From Pseudomonas sp. IPO3778 (GTDB lineage Bacteria > Pseudomonadota > Gammaproteobacteria > Pseudomonadales > Pseudomonadaceae), in the NCBI RefSeq assembly GCF_013386825.1, contig NZ_JACARC010000041.1, positions 139,274 through 203,273 of the forward strand: a stretch of 64,000 nucleotides of DNA, in the 5' to 3' direction. The number at the start of each line of letters is the position of its first letter. Positions within the stretch are counted from its first letter, which is position 1. Below, piece by piece: positions 9,228 to 17,178 of this stretch. The notes beneath the pieces were generated by a model. The model was not told the DNA's origin, did no database searches, and saw only the letters and a list, made by a program, of their open reading frames with translations. The translations under genes were made by a program, and so were the position numbers.

Positions 9228-10232
9228 TCACGCCAACGTGGTGGCTTTGGGCAACTCGCCAAAACGTTGCTGGTAGTAGCTGGCGAAGCGCCCCATGTGA
9301 CTGAACCCGTGGTCCAGTGCCACTTGGGTGATGCTCAGGTGAGTGTTCAACAGCAAACATTCACGTGCCGCGTCGAGACGCAACGCGCGCAGGCGTTCCA
9401 TGGGGCTTTGCCCGTACTCGCGCCGGCACAGGGTATTGAGGCTGCGTACGCTTACTCCGCCCGCTGCCGCCAACGCCGTGAGCGTGATGCTTTGACTCAC
9501 ATGCTCGCGCATGAATACGTCAATTTTCTGCAGCTGGCGCGCGCACATCCTGGGGGGCGGGCTGCGTTCCACCCGCGTATCGCTGGGGGTCAGATGGCTG
9601 AGCAAAAACAACGGCAGGCACTCTTCCAGGTGTTTCAGCCAGCGTGACTGCATGACGCTGCCTGTGCCGCCGGGCAGAAACTGCAGCAGCTCGGCGACCA
9701 GACCGAACCAGCGATTGGCAATCGGGCGTTGCAGGGTACTGACCGCCGGCAGCCGGAAGTCACCGGTCAGGTTACCCTCGTCTGCCAGTTGGGTGATGGT
9801 CTGACTGACCAGGGCATTGGGCAGGCGCAGAATCAACTGCTCGCAGCCCTGATGCCAGACCATGCTGGTGTTTTCTTCGGGGGCCAGAATCACCACTTCA
9901 CCGGCTCCGACCCGATGCTGCTTACCGCCCGCGTGAAAGGTTGCACTGCCGCGCAACGGCATCTGCACCAGCACGAAGTCATCGAACGGCTGAGGCCGGA
10001 TCTCCACTTCGGCACCGTAGCGCAACGCGTACAGTTCCATGCGCCCGACGGGGCCATGGTAAAACTCGGTGTCCACTGAACCGGGTTGCCAATTCAACTC
10101 ATGATCGGCCAGCGCCAGCGCCAGGCGGCTCTGGGTTTCCTGGGCCGAGCGGCTGACAAACACCGGCTTACGAAACATCAACGACAAGTCCAGGCCCGCA
10201 TTGCCCAGGCTGGTTTCGCTCATCATGCCCAT
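9228..10232 (-). CDS. AraC-family activator, XylS/BenR-like (second of a tandem pair)
   Basis: This 334-residue regulator has an AraC_binding_2-type N-terminal domain (VGAGEVVILAPEE, FVLVQMPLRG). Its C-terminal double helix-turn-helix (residues ~225-330) contains ITLTALAAAGGVSVRSL and LSITQVALDHGFSHMGRF, the latter close to the XylS/BenR signature. The start chosen is ATG 10232, one base after the stop of the preceding regulator gene, so translation is probably coupled; ATG at 10226 and 10223 are also possible. Together with its partner it is divergent from the dioxygenase operon and is a strong candidate for its activator. Confidence 0.88.
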   Translation of the reverse strand: MGMMSETSLGNAGLDLSLMFRKPVFVSRSAQETQSRLALALADHELNWQPGSVDTEFYHGPVGRMELYALRYGAEVEIRPQPFDDFVLVQMPLRGSATFHAGGKQHRVGAGEVVILAPEENTSMVWHQGCEQLILRLPNALVSQTITQLADEGNLTGDFRLPAVSTLQRPIANRWFGLVAELLQFLPGGTGSVMQSRWLKHLEECLPLFLLSHLTPSDTRVERSPPPRMCARQLQKIDVFMREHVSQSITLTALAAAGGVSVRSLNTLCRREYGQSPMERLRALRLDAARECLLLNTHLSITQVALDHGFSHMGRFASYYQQRFGELPKATTLA

Positions 10233-10233
10233 C

Positions 10234-11247
10234 TTAGAGCGACCGCTTGCGACGGGCTTCGATGCGTTGCAGCGTGGCACTCGGCGCTTCGTTGAACAAT
10301 TTGCGGTATTCACTGGCAAACCGGCCCAGGTGATAGAACCCCCAGCCCATGGCGATGACTGAAATATTGCGCGCACACGCATCTTCGAGAATTTCCTGGC
10401 GGGCGGACGTCAGGCGAAACTTCTTCAAATACGCCATGGGCGAGACGCCGAAGTGCTTGCGAAAGCCTTCAAACAGCTTGAAGCGGGAGATACCCGCGGC
10501 GGCTTCCACGTCCTCCAGATGCAGGTCTTCACGGGCATGGTTTTCGATGAAGTCCCTGGCGCGTATCAGGTAGTACGGGAGTTTGGCGCCTGACTGGGCG
10601 CGCAACTCTTCCGTGTAGTTATTGGGCTGCGACAGGATCAGGCCCTTGATCAGTGCGCTCTCGATATCCCGGGCGAAGCTCACCTGCTCGAACAGCTCGT
10701 GGCCGCGTTCCAGTTCCTCGATGTAGTAACGGATCAACCGCCACCACGAGGCTGAAGCACCGTTGACCGCATCCATCACCGACTCGAACTTCAGGGGTGT
10801 TTCCAACGAACGCTGCAGCATGCCTTCAAGGGTATGGCGCATGGCCGTACGGGTGATCACCACCGACATCTTTTGGCAGTCGCCTGCCATCTGCAGTTTC
10901 TGGTTATCGTGGGGGCTCACAATCAGGCCCTGGTCCTGGCTGGAGAACAACCGGCGCCCGCCCATGATCAGCTCCTGCTCGCCGCGAACCGGCAAGCTGA
11001 GGCTATAGCAATTGAGCCGCTCAACGTCTTCTATGCCGACGGTCACGTCTGCCCCATAAGCCATCCAACCCAGTGTGGTGGACATGGACTTGAACACGTT
11101 CGCCTTATGGTGAAACCGGATGCGGTTTGGCTGGTGCGCCTGCAATTCATGCGGCCCGCAAACCCCCGCCATCCAGGCCCGTGCTCCGGCCAGATCATAG
11201 CGGTCTATACGGATGTCTCTGAATTGCACAAAACTCTGTTCGGTCAT
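10234..11247 (-). CDS. AraC-family activator, AntR-like (first of a tandem pair)
   Basis: This 337-residue AraC-family protein has an N-terminal sensing domain of the AraC_binding_2 class (LNCYSLSLPVRGEQELIMGG) and a C-terminal DNA-binding domain. The latter has DLHLEDVEAAAGISRFKLF as the first helix-turn-helix and GWGFYHLGRFASEYRKLF as the second. The C-terminal signature is typical of activators of benzoate/anthranilate dioxygenase operons such as AntR. The ATG at 11247 is preferred to an upstream start because the extra N-terminus is unlike the family. It diverges from the reductase-dioxygenase operon across a 402-base region containing a TATCCGGATA palindrome. Confidence 0.88.
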   Translation of the reverse strand: MTEQSFVQFRDIRIDRYDLAGARAWMAGVCGPHELQAHQPNRIRFHHKANVFKSMSTTLGWMAYGADVTVGIEDVERLNCYSLSLPVRGEQELIMGGRRLFSSQDQGLIVSPHDNQKLQMAGDCQKMSVVITRTAMRHTLEGMLQRSLETPLKFESVMDAVNGASASWWRLIRYYIEELERGHELFEQVSFARDIESALIKGLILSQPNNYTEELRAQSGAKLPYYLIRARDFIENHAREDLHLEDVEAAAGISRFKLFEGFRKHFGVSPMAYLKKFRLTSARQEILEDACARNISVIAMGWGFYHLGRFASEYRKLFNEAPSATLQRIEARRKRSL

Positions 11248-11366
11248 GACGGGCACCCACGGCAATGGATATCGACACACTCTGCGGCGTGTACCCCCGA
11301 ACACGTGCAAGGGTTATGCCCGGCCCATTGAAACCGGGGATTTTCGCACCTTTTGGCTAAAAACCC

Positions 11367-11384
11367 CACACTATCCGGATACAG
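11367..11384. promoter_or_regulatory. Candidate operator of the dioxygenase operon
   Basis: The 402-base divergent gap 11248-11649 holds no gene I can support. At 11367-11381 it contains CACACTATCCGGATA, whose core TATCCGGATA is a perfect palindrome. The 15-mer matches 505-519 at 14 positions. It lies 120 bases upstream of the AraC gene start and 269 bases upstream of the reductase start. Confidence 0.5.
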
Positions 11385-11649
11385 CCTGTGATCGGCGTTG
11401 CCTGAGCGCACGCCAACGGTGCACTGGCCGCACGCGTCATGCCCGAATCGCTACCGTTGGCTTCAATCAAGCCGCCGGCCTCAGGGATTTGGGGGCCAGG
11501 GCGTTACCAATATTTCCACGGCAAAACCGAGACAAACGGTTGAGTGGCGGTTTCATTCTAGCCAGAAGTGGATACCGGTTTGCCGTTTGCGGCTTTTTTG
11601 CACCTCGCTGGATTCATACAGTGGCCCTGAATTCAGACAGGAACTGCTT

Positions 11650-12594
11650 ATGTCCAGCCTCTTGCTTCGGGTCCAACAGGTGGAGCACCTGACCCCTAGA
11701 ATCCGCCGCCTGGTCTTGGTCGCCGGCAATGCCACGCCCCTGCCGACCTTCACCGCCGGGGCACACCTGGCGTTGCAGGTGCCGGGCGATCGTAATCAGC
11801 GCCGGGCCTATTCCCTGGTGAACGTGCCCGGGGCCGACCATTACGAAATTGCTGTGCAATTGGAAGAGGGAGGCACCGGCGGTTCGCGCTGGGTGCACTC
11901 GCTTCAGGTCGGCGACGAGCTGCAGGCCCAGGCCCCGCGCAATGACTTTGCCTTGTGCGAAAACCCTGCGCACGTGCTGCTGATTGCCGCAGGCATCGGC
12001 ATCACGCCGATGCTTGGCATGGCCCGGTCGCTGCAGGCGGCCGGCACCCCGTTCACCCTGCACTATGCCGGTCGCGAAGCCGCGCACATGGCCTATCTGC
12101 CGCAGGTCCTCGAATACCCTGACAGCCATTGCTGGATCAGCCAGGGCGACCCGGCCAAACGCTTCCCCGCCGCAGACCTTCTCGCCACGCCCGAACCAGG
12201 CCTGCACCTGTACATCTGTGGCCCGGCGGCGATGCTCAACAGCGTGCTGAGCATCGCCCGCGGGTTGGGTTGGGCGGAGGATCATCTGCATTACGAGTTA
12301 TTCAGCGGCACGCTGGAAGTCGCTGGCGACCAGGGGTTTGACGTGCTCCTGCGCGCCAGCGGCATCAACCTGCGTGTGGCCGCCGACCAAAGTGTGCTGG
12401 ACGCCATGCTCCAGGCGGGCCTGGACCCGATGTTTGACTGTCGTCGCGGCGACTGCGGCGTATGCGTCGCCCAGGTGATCGAAGGGCAGCCTGACCATCG
12501 TGACATTTGCCTGTCGGCGCGCGACCGCGCCGGCGGCAGTTTCTGCACCTGTGTTTCCCGTGCCGGCAGTTCGCTGCTGGTGCTTGATCTGTGA
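11650..12594 (+). CDS. Dioxygenase reductase, phthalate-dioxygenase-reductase/VanB class
   Basis: This 314-residue iron-sulfur flavoprotein passes electrons from NAD(P)H to the ring-hydroxylating oxygenase. The flavin domain comes first with RRAYSLVN, the nucleotide domain has AAGIGITPMLG and YICGPAAMLNSV, and a C-terminal plant-type [2Fe-2S] domain has CRRGDCGVC and a later Cys. This C-terminal ferredoxin order is that of FMN-type phthalate dioxygenase reductase and VanB. It differs from the BenC/AntC order, in which ferredoxin comes first. The ATG at 11650 (AGGAA upstream) is chosen because the upstream in-frame sequence is unlike the family. It is the first gene of the operon. Confidence 0.92.
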   Translation: MSSLLLRVQQVEHLTPRIRRLVLVAGNATPLPTFTAGAHLALQVPGDRNQRRAYSLVNVPGADHYEIAVQLEEGGTGGSRWVHSLQVGDELQAQAPRNDFALCENPAHVLLIAAGIGITPMLGMARSLQAAGTPFTLHYAGREAAHMAYLPQVLEYPDSHCWISQGDPAKRFPAADLLATPEPGLHLYICGPAAMLNSVLSIARGLGWAEDHLHYELFSGTLEVAGDQGFDVLLRASGINLRVAADQSVLDAMLQAGLDPMFDCRRGDCGVCVAQVIEGQPDHRDICLSARDRAGGSFCTCVSRAGSSLLVLDL

Positions 12595-12611
12595 CGAGCC
12601 GAGGATATTCC

Positions 12612-13943
12612 GTGATACCGACCAACGAGCAAATCGCTGCCTTGATCCGCGACGACAGCGTGCACAAAAGCGTCTATACCGATCCGGTCCTGTTCCAGCT
12701 GGAGATGGAGCGCATCTATGGCAGTGCCTGGATCTACGTCGGCCATGAAAGCCAGGTTAAAAATCCCGGTGATTACCACACCACGCGCATCGGCGACCAG
12801 GACGTGATCATGGTGCGCGGCGCCAACCAGGCGGTCAGCGTCCTCTACAACCGCTGCCCGCACAAAGGCGCCAAGCTGGTGGCCGAGGGTGACGGCAGTG
12901 TCGGCAAATTTTTCCGCTGCCCTTACCACGCCTGGACGTTCAAGCTCGACGGCCAGCACCTCTCGGCGCCGCTGAAAAGCGGCTTCGAAGGGACTTGCTA
13001 CGACCCCAAGCACCCGGACTTCTCGATGGCCAGCGTCGCGCGGGTCGAGGCTTATCGCGGCTTTGTGTTCGCCAGCCAGGCCTCATTCGGGCCGGACCTC
13101 AAGACCTTCCTCGGCGGCGTCATCACCTCCATCGACAACCTCTGCGACCGCTCCCCGGTAGGCGAAGTCGAAGTGGCCGGTGGCATCTTCCGCGTGCAGC
13201 AGCGCTCGAACTGGAAGGTCTTCTACGAAAACCTTCACGACACCATGCACGCCCGTGTCACCCACGAGTCATCGGTGGACGCCGCGCGCGGCGAGGCCGA
13301 AGCCATCGGTGAAATGCCCTTCGAGCTGCTGATCATGGACGGCAACGGCGAGCCTTACGACTTCTGGGAAAAGCTCGAACTGCGCGCCTATCACAACGGC
13401 CACGGCTATATGGAAGCGATCTTCGACCCGGCCGCCGCCGAGCGCGATGAAGTGTCCCGCGCGCATTTCGAGTGTTTGAGCCAGGCCTACGGCGACGAGC
13501 GCGCCAAGGCCATCCTTGGCATGAACCGGCACAACACCGTGATCTATGGCAGCGGCTCACCCCACACCGTGTTCATGCAGTTCCGGGTGATTCGCCCGAT
13601 CGCGGTGGACCAGACGCTGGTGGAAATCCAGACGTTCCGCTGCAAGGGGGCGCCCGACGCGGTGTTCGACCGCGCGCTGACCTACGCCAACGTGATCAAC
13701 TCGCCCTCCTCCAACGTGATGCCCGATGACGTCGAGGTGTACGCGCGCTGCCAGGAAGGCAATATGACCCGTGGTGGTGAGTGGATCAGCATGCACCGCT
13801 ACGTCGGCACCGATCGGCTGCTGGAGGACGGTGCGGTATCGACCAATGGCACCAGTGAACTGCCGATGCGTAATCAATTCGCTGCCTGGAAACAGTTCAT
13901 GACCGCCACCCTGATCGCCAAGGAGAGCACCCATGCTGCTTGA
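12612..13943 (+). CDS. Aromatic-ring-hydroxylating dioxygenase, alpha (Rieske) subunit
   Basis: This 443-residue catalytic subunit adds O2 to an aromatic ring to give a cis-dihydrodiol. The Rieske [2Fe-2S] ligands are CPH (Cys82, His84) and CPYH (Cys103, His106). The mononuclear iron motif D-x2-H-x4-H is present as HDTMHARVTH (His213, His218), preceded by EN. Length and pairing with a beta subunit indicate an alpha3beta3 benzoate/anthranilate-like enzyme, but the substrate is not readable. Two GTG starts compete: 12591, overlapping the previous stop, and 12612, preceded by GAGG at seven bases; the second is preferred. Confidence 0.93.
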   Translation: MIPTNEQIAALIRDDSVHKSVYTDPVLFQLEMERIYGSAWIYVGHESQVKNPGDYHTTRIGDQDVIMVRGANQAVSVLYNRCPHKGAKLVAEGDGSVGKFFRCPYHAWTFKLDGQHLSAPLKSGFEGTCYDPKHPDFSMASVARVEAYRGFVFASQASFGPDLKTFLGGVITSIDNLCDRSPVGEVEVAGGIFRVQQRSNWKVFYENLHDTMHARVTHESSVDAARGEAEAIGEMPFELLIMDGNGEPYDFWEKLELRAYHNGHGYMEAIFDPAAAERDEVSRAHFECLSQAYGDERAKAILGMNRHNTVIYGSGSPHTVFMQFRVIRPIAVDQTLVEIQTFRCKGAPDAVFDRALTYANVINSPSSNVMPDDVEVYARCQEGNMTRGGEWISMHRYVGTDRLLEDGAVSTNGTSELPMRNQFAAWKQFMTATLIAKESTHAA

Positions 13944-14463
13944 CCGCCGGATCGACGTCGACACCCGCCCACTGAGCGCCGCCCAGGTGCCGGTTGAAAC
14001 CCGGCAGCGCCTGGAACAGTTCCTGTACCACGAAGCGCGTCTGCTGGATGAGCGGCGCTTCTGGGAATGGGATCAATTGTTCACCGACACCGGCATGTAC
14101 TGGGTGCCGCACAAGCATGGACAAGGCAACCCGTTCGACCATATCTCGTTGTTCTGGGAGAACCGCATGCTGCGGGAGGTGCGCATCCGCCGTGTGGAGA
14201 ATGCGCGCAACTGGTCCCAGCAGCCACCGACCCGCACGGCCCACCTGGTCGGCAATGTGATGGTCGAAGGCCTGGATGCCCAGGGGTTGCTGGTGGTGAG
14301 TGCGAGCTTCCAGTACAGCGAATGGCGCCTTGAGCAACGCCAATTGGCCGGGCGCTATACCTACAAGCTCGCGCCCCGGGGTGACAGCTGGCAGATCCAG
14401 CTCAAGCGCGTCGACCTGATTAACTGCAACGACGTTTTCGCCAACCTTGAGGTGTTCGTGTGA
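13933..14463 (+). CDS. Aromatic-ring-hydroxylating dioxygenase, beta subunit
   Basis: This 176-residue small subunit has the SnoaL/NTF2-like fold of the ring-hydroxylating beta family. It shows the early FLYHEARLLDERRFWEWDQL segment, MYWVPH and the terminal KRVDLINCNDVFANLEVFV. It stabilises the oxygenase hexamer and may shape specificity. An AAGGAG ribosome site lies inside the end of the alpha gene, which it overlaps by 11 bases, so the subunits are made together. Confidence 0.93.
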   Translation: MLLDRRIDVDTRPLSAAQVPVETRQRLEQFLYHEARLLDERRFWEWDQLFTDTGMYWVPHKHGQGNPFDHISLFWENRMLREVRIRRVENARNWSQQPPTRTAHLVGNVMVEGLDAQGLLVVSASFQYSEWRLEQRQLAGRYTYKLAPRGDSWQIQLKRVDLINCNDVFANLEVFV

Positions 14464-15056
14464 TGACCCCGCCGCTGGTGATCGCCCTGCACTATCAAAA
14501 CGACGTGTTGCACGCCGACGGCAAGATTCGCGTGGGGCTGGCCGCCGATGAACCGGCGCGCACCGCGCTGCTGGAGGCCGCCGGCCGCTTGTTGGCCGGA
14601 GCCCGGGCGCGGCATTGGCCGATCATGCACGTGCGGGTGGCCTTCCGGCCCGACTATGCCGACCTGCTTCAGAACGCGCCGATCCTGCGCAACGTCGCCG
14701 CCATCGGCGCCGTTCAGGAGGGCAGCTGGGGCGCGGCGTTTTTCACTGAATTGGCGCCGTGGGATAACCCCCGGGAGTTTGTCGTGACCCACCAGCGCAT
14801 CAATGGCTTTTACGGTACGTCGCTGGAAACCCTGGTTCGCCAGTTCAACCCCTCCAGGCTATTGATCGCAGGGGTGGCGACGCACTCAGTGGTGGAAAGC
14901 ACGGTGCGCCACGCGGTGGACTGTGGCTTTGAAGTCACGGTACTGGCCGATGCATGCGCCAGCGCCGACAGCCGCGTGCACGCCGCTTCGCTGCACAGCA
15001 TGGCGCTGATTGCCTCGATTCAAAGCGTTAATCAAGCCTTGGAGGGCTACCCATGA
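14463..15056 (+). CDS. Isochorismatase-fold protein lacking the catalytic triad
   Basis: The 197-residue protein aligns along its length with cysteine hydrolases of the isochorismatase/N-carbamoylsarcosine amidase family (HYQNDV, GSWGAAF, FYGTSLE, GVATHSVVESTVRHA, ADACAS). All three usual catalytic positions differ. The Asp of D-x-Q-x-D is His10, the Lys of VV-x-K-x-R is His110 and the nucleophilic Cys is Val143. It is therefore either a non-hydrolytic family member or uses other chemistry; PhzD is a known relative without the Cys but retains Asp and Lys. The ATG at 14463 overlaps the beta-subunit stop (TGATG); GTG 14460 is also possible. It sits between oxygenase and dehydrogenase genes and is probably co-translated. 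Confidence 0.85.
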   Translation: MTPPLVIALHYQNDVLHADGKIRVGLAADEPARTALLEAAGRLLAGARARHWPIMHVRVAFRPDYADLLQNAPILRNVAAIGAVQEGSWGAAFFTELAPWDNPREFVVTHQRINGFYGTSLETLVRQFNPSRLLIAGVATHSVVESTVRHAVDCGFEVTVLADACASADSRVHAASLHSMALIASIQSVNQALEGYP

Positions 15057-15841
15057 TGCTCACCGGCAAGGTCGCGATCGTGACCGGCAGTACCCAAGGG
15101 CTGGGGTTGGACATCGCCCGCCAATTGCTCGACGAAGGCGCCCGGGTGATGCTGGCCGGGCGCAGTGCCGAGACCGGCCAGGCGCTGGCCGCTGAGCTGG
15201 GCTGCGGGTTTTGCGTGTGTGACGTGGAGCGCGACGACGAGATCGACGCCTGCATCGCCGCCACCCTGGCGTGCTATGGCCGCCTCGACATCCTGGTCAA
15301 CAACGCCTGCCTGTATGCCGACCAGGGGCTGGCCTCCGATCGCGCGCAGTGGCTGAAGACCTTGAACGTCAACCTGGTGTCGGCGGCGATCTTCACACAG
15401 AAGGTCGCCGTTCACCTGCCCGACGGTGGCGTGGTGATCAATGTGGGCAGTACCGGTGGCAAATTCGGCGCTGCCGGACGGGCGCTCTACCCCGCCTCGA
15501 AAGCCGGCATCCTGCAGCTGACCAAAAACCTCGCCGTCAGCCTGGCGCCCGCCGGCGTTCGGGTGCTGAGCGTGTCGCCGGCCTGGACCTGGTCGCCGAG
15601 CGTGGCCGAGTTCAGCGGCAATGACCTGGAACTGGCGGATCAGGTCGGCGCCCCCTTCCATCCCTTGGGCCGCATTGGTCGTGGGCATGAAGTCGGCACG
15701 GTGATTGCGTTTTTGTGCAGCGCCGGCGCCAGCTGGATGACCGGCGTCGATGTCCCGGTGGATGGCGGCTTCTCTATTCTAGGGCCGGACCGTGGCGTGT
15801 CGCCGCGTATCTGGTTTGAACAACAACGTGAACAGCAATAA
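15053..15841 (+). CDS. Short-chain dehydrogenase, probable cis-dihydrodiol dehydrogenase
   Basis: This 262-residue classical SDR has the cofactor loop TGSTQGLG near residue 11, NNAC, the catalytic Ser in NVGSTGG and the Tyr/Lys pair in YPASK. GVDVPVDGG lies near the C-terminus. In a ring-hydroxylating operon the expected job is NAD-dependent rearomatisation of the cis-diol. The position after the oxygenase genes supports this, but ketone or alcohol oxidation cannot be excluded. The ATG lies four bases before the end of the previous gene, with GGAGGG upstream. Confidence 0.9.
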   Translation: MMLTGKVAIVTGSTQGLGLDIARQLLDEGARVMLAGRSAETGQALAAELGCGFCVCDVERDDEIDACIAATLACYGRLDILVNNACLYADQGLASDRAQWLKTLNVNLVSAAIFTQKVAVHLPDGGVVINVGSTGGKFGAAGRALYPASKAGILQLTKNLAVSLAPAGVRVLSVSPAWTWSPSVAEFSGNDLELADQVGAPFHPLGRIGRGHEVGTVIAFLCSAGASWMTGVDVPVDGGFSILGPDRGVSPRIWFEQQREQQ

Positions 15842-15869
15842 ACCCTGATAACCGAATGAGGCAGATGAC

Positions 15870-17099
15870 ATGGGCAACATGATTGAAATCCGTGCGACTG
15901 ACAGCAACGCCACATTTGCCGGTTACCTGGCCCTACCGGCCAGTGGCAAAGGCCCGGGGGTGGTGATTGGCCAAGAGATCTTCGGCATCAACGCCAACAT
16001 GCGCGCCGTCGCCGACTTTTATGCCGAGGAAGGTTACGTGGCCCTGGTGCCCGACCTGTTCTGGCGCCTGACGCCGGGAATAGACCTGGGTTACACCGAG
16101 GCGGATTTCGCCCAGGCCATCGACCTGTTCCAGCGCATGGACATCGACAAGGCCGTGCTCGATATCGACGCCAGCTTCAACGCCCTGCGCGCCATGCCCG
16201 AAGTCGAAGGCGCCGGCCTGGGCTACGTGGGGTTCTGCATGGGCGGCAAACTGGCCTGGCTGACCGCGACCCGCACCCAGGTGGCGTGCGCGGTGGGTTA
16301 CTACGGCATGGGCATCGAACACCTGCTGGACGAGGCCGAACACCTCAAAGGTCGCCTGGTGCTGCACTTTGCCGAAAACGACGGCTACTGTGACGCCAAG
16401 GCCCGCGCGCAAATCAACGCACGCCTGGCCGACCGGCAGAACGTCGAGATTTACCTGTACCCCGGCGTCGACCATGCCTTTGCACGGGTCGGCGGCATGC
16501 ACTACGACAAGCCGGCATCGATGATGGCCCATGAACGCAGCATCGCCGCGCTCAAACGTGAGATCGGCCCGCACTTCAACCTGTCGGCGCTATGGGAAAC
16601 CCATATCCAGCACGAATTCGGCACCCGCGACGTGCCGGCGACCATGGCGACCATGGTTGCCGAACCCTACGTCAACCATATCCCGACCATGACCGGCGGC
16701 GTCGGTTACCAGCAATTGAGCCATTTCTATCAACACCATTTTGTGCACGGCAACCCGCCCGACATGAAGCTGATCCCCATTTCCCGCACCGTGGGGGCAT
16801 TGCAAATCGTCGATGAGTTCATCATGTGTTTCACCCACACCACCGCCATCGACTGGATGCTGCCCAACGTCGCGCCCACCGGCCACTACGTGGAAATCCC
16901 GATGCTGGGGGTGATCAAGTTTCGCGGTGACAAGCTCTACCACGAGCACATCTACTGGGATCAGGCCAGCGTGCTGGTGCAAATCGGCCTGCTCGACCCC
17001 ACCGGGCTGCCGGTGGCGGGCGTGGAGACGGCGCGCAAACTGCTCGATGAGCAACGGCCGTCCAATACATTGATGGCTAACTGGCGGACTGACCAATAG
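15870..17099 (+). CDS. Dienelactone hydrolase fused to a SnoaL-like domain
   Basis: The protein has 409 residues. Residues 1-~235 are a dienelactone-hydrolase-family alpha/beta hydrolase with the Cys nucleophile in GFCMGG (Cys123), an Asp in FAENDGY (Asp171) and His202 in GVDHAFAR. Residues ~240-385 form a second domain of the SnoaL/NTF2-like type (MATMVAEPYVNHIP, FVHGNPPDM, TTAIDWMLP, KLYHEHIYWDQASVL). DLH hydrolyses cyclic lactones in the chlorocatechol and related pathways, and SnoaL-like folds do ring cyclisation or bind polar aromatics. The fusion suggests consecutive steps on a ring-cleavage product. It is the last gene of the operon. Confidence 0.88.
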   Translation: MGNMIEIRATDSNATFAGYLALPASGKGPGVVIGQEIFGINANMRAVADFYAEEGYVALVPDLFWRLTPGIDLGYTEADFAQAIDLFQRMDIDKAVLDIDASFNALRAMPEVEGAGLGYVGFCMGGKLAWLTATRTQVACAVGYYGMGIEHLLDEAEHLKGRLVLHFAENDGYCDAKARAQINARLADRQNVEIYLYPGVDHAFARVGGMHYDKPASMMAHERSIAALKREIGPHFNLSALWETHIQHEFGTRDVPATMATMVAEPYVNHIPTMTGGVGYQQLSHFYQHHFVHGNPPDMKLIPISRTVGALQIVDEFIMCFTHTTAIDWMLPNVAPTGHYVEIPMLGVIKFRGDKLYHEHIYWDQASVLVQIGLLDPTGLPVAGVETARKLLDEQRPSNTLMANWRTDQ

Positions 17100-17178
17100 C
17101 GCTGACACGGCACTTGAAGCTGATTCAATGCCGTCGTGGCCTGCCCGGTTGATCCATTAACGGTGCAGGCCCGCCTCT

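Noticed and set aside
10233..10382. N-terminal extension of the second AraC gene into the first
   Set aside because: It would overlap the upstream gene by 149 bases and add an unrelated Arg/Ser-rich stretch.
11398..11649. N-terminal extension of the reductase in an open frame
   Set aside because: Eighty-four extra residues are basic and unlike the family. ATG 11650 has a ribosome site and gives the normal start.
11650..17099. Naming the operon as iac (indole-acetate), ben or ant
   Set aside because: The expected iacA, iacH and MarR regulator are absent, and the reductase class and gene order differ from ben/ant. The substrate is left open.
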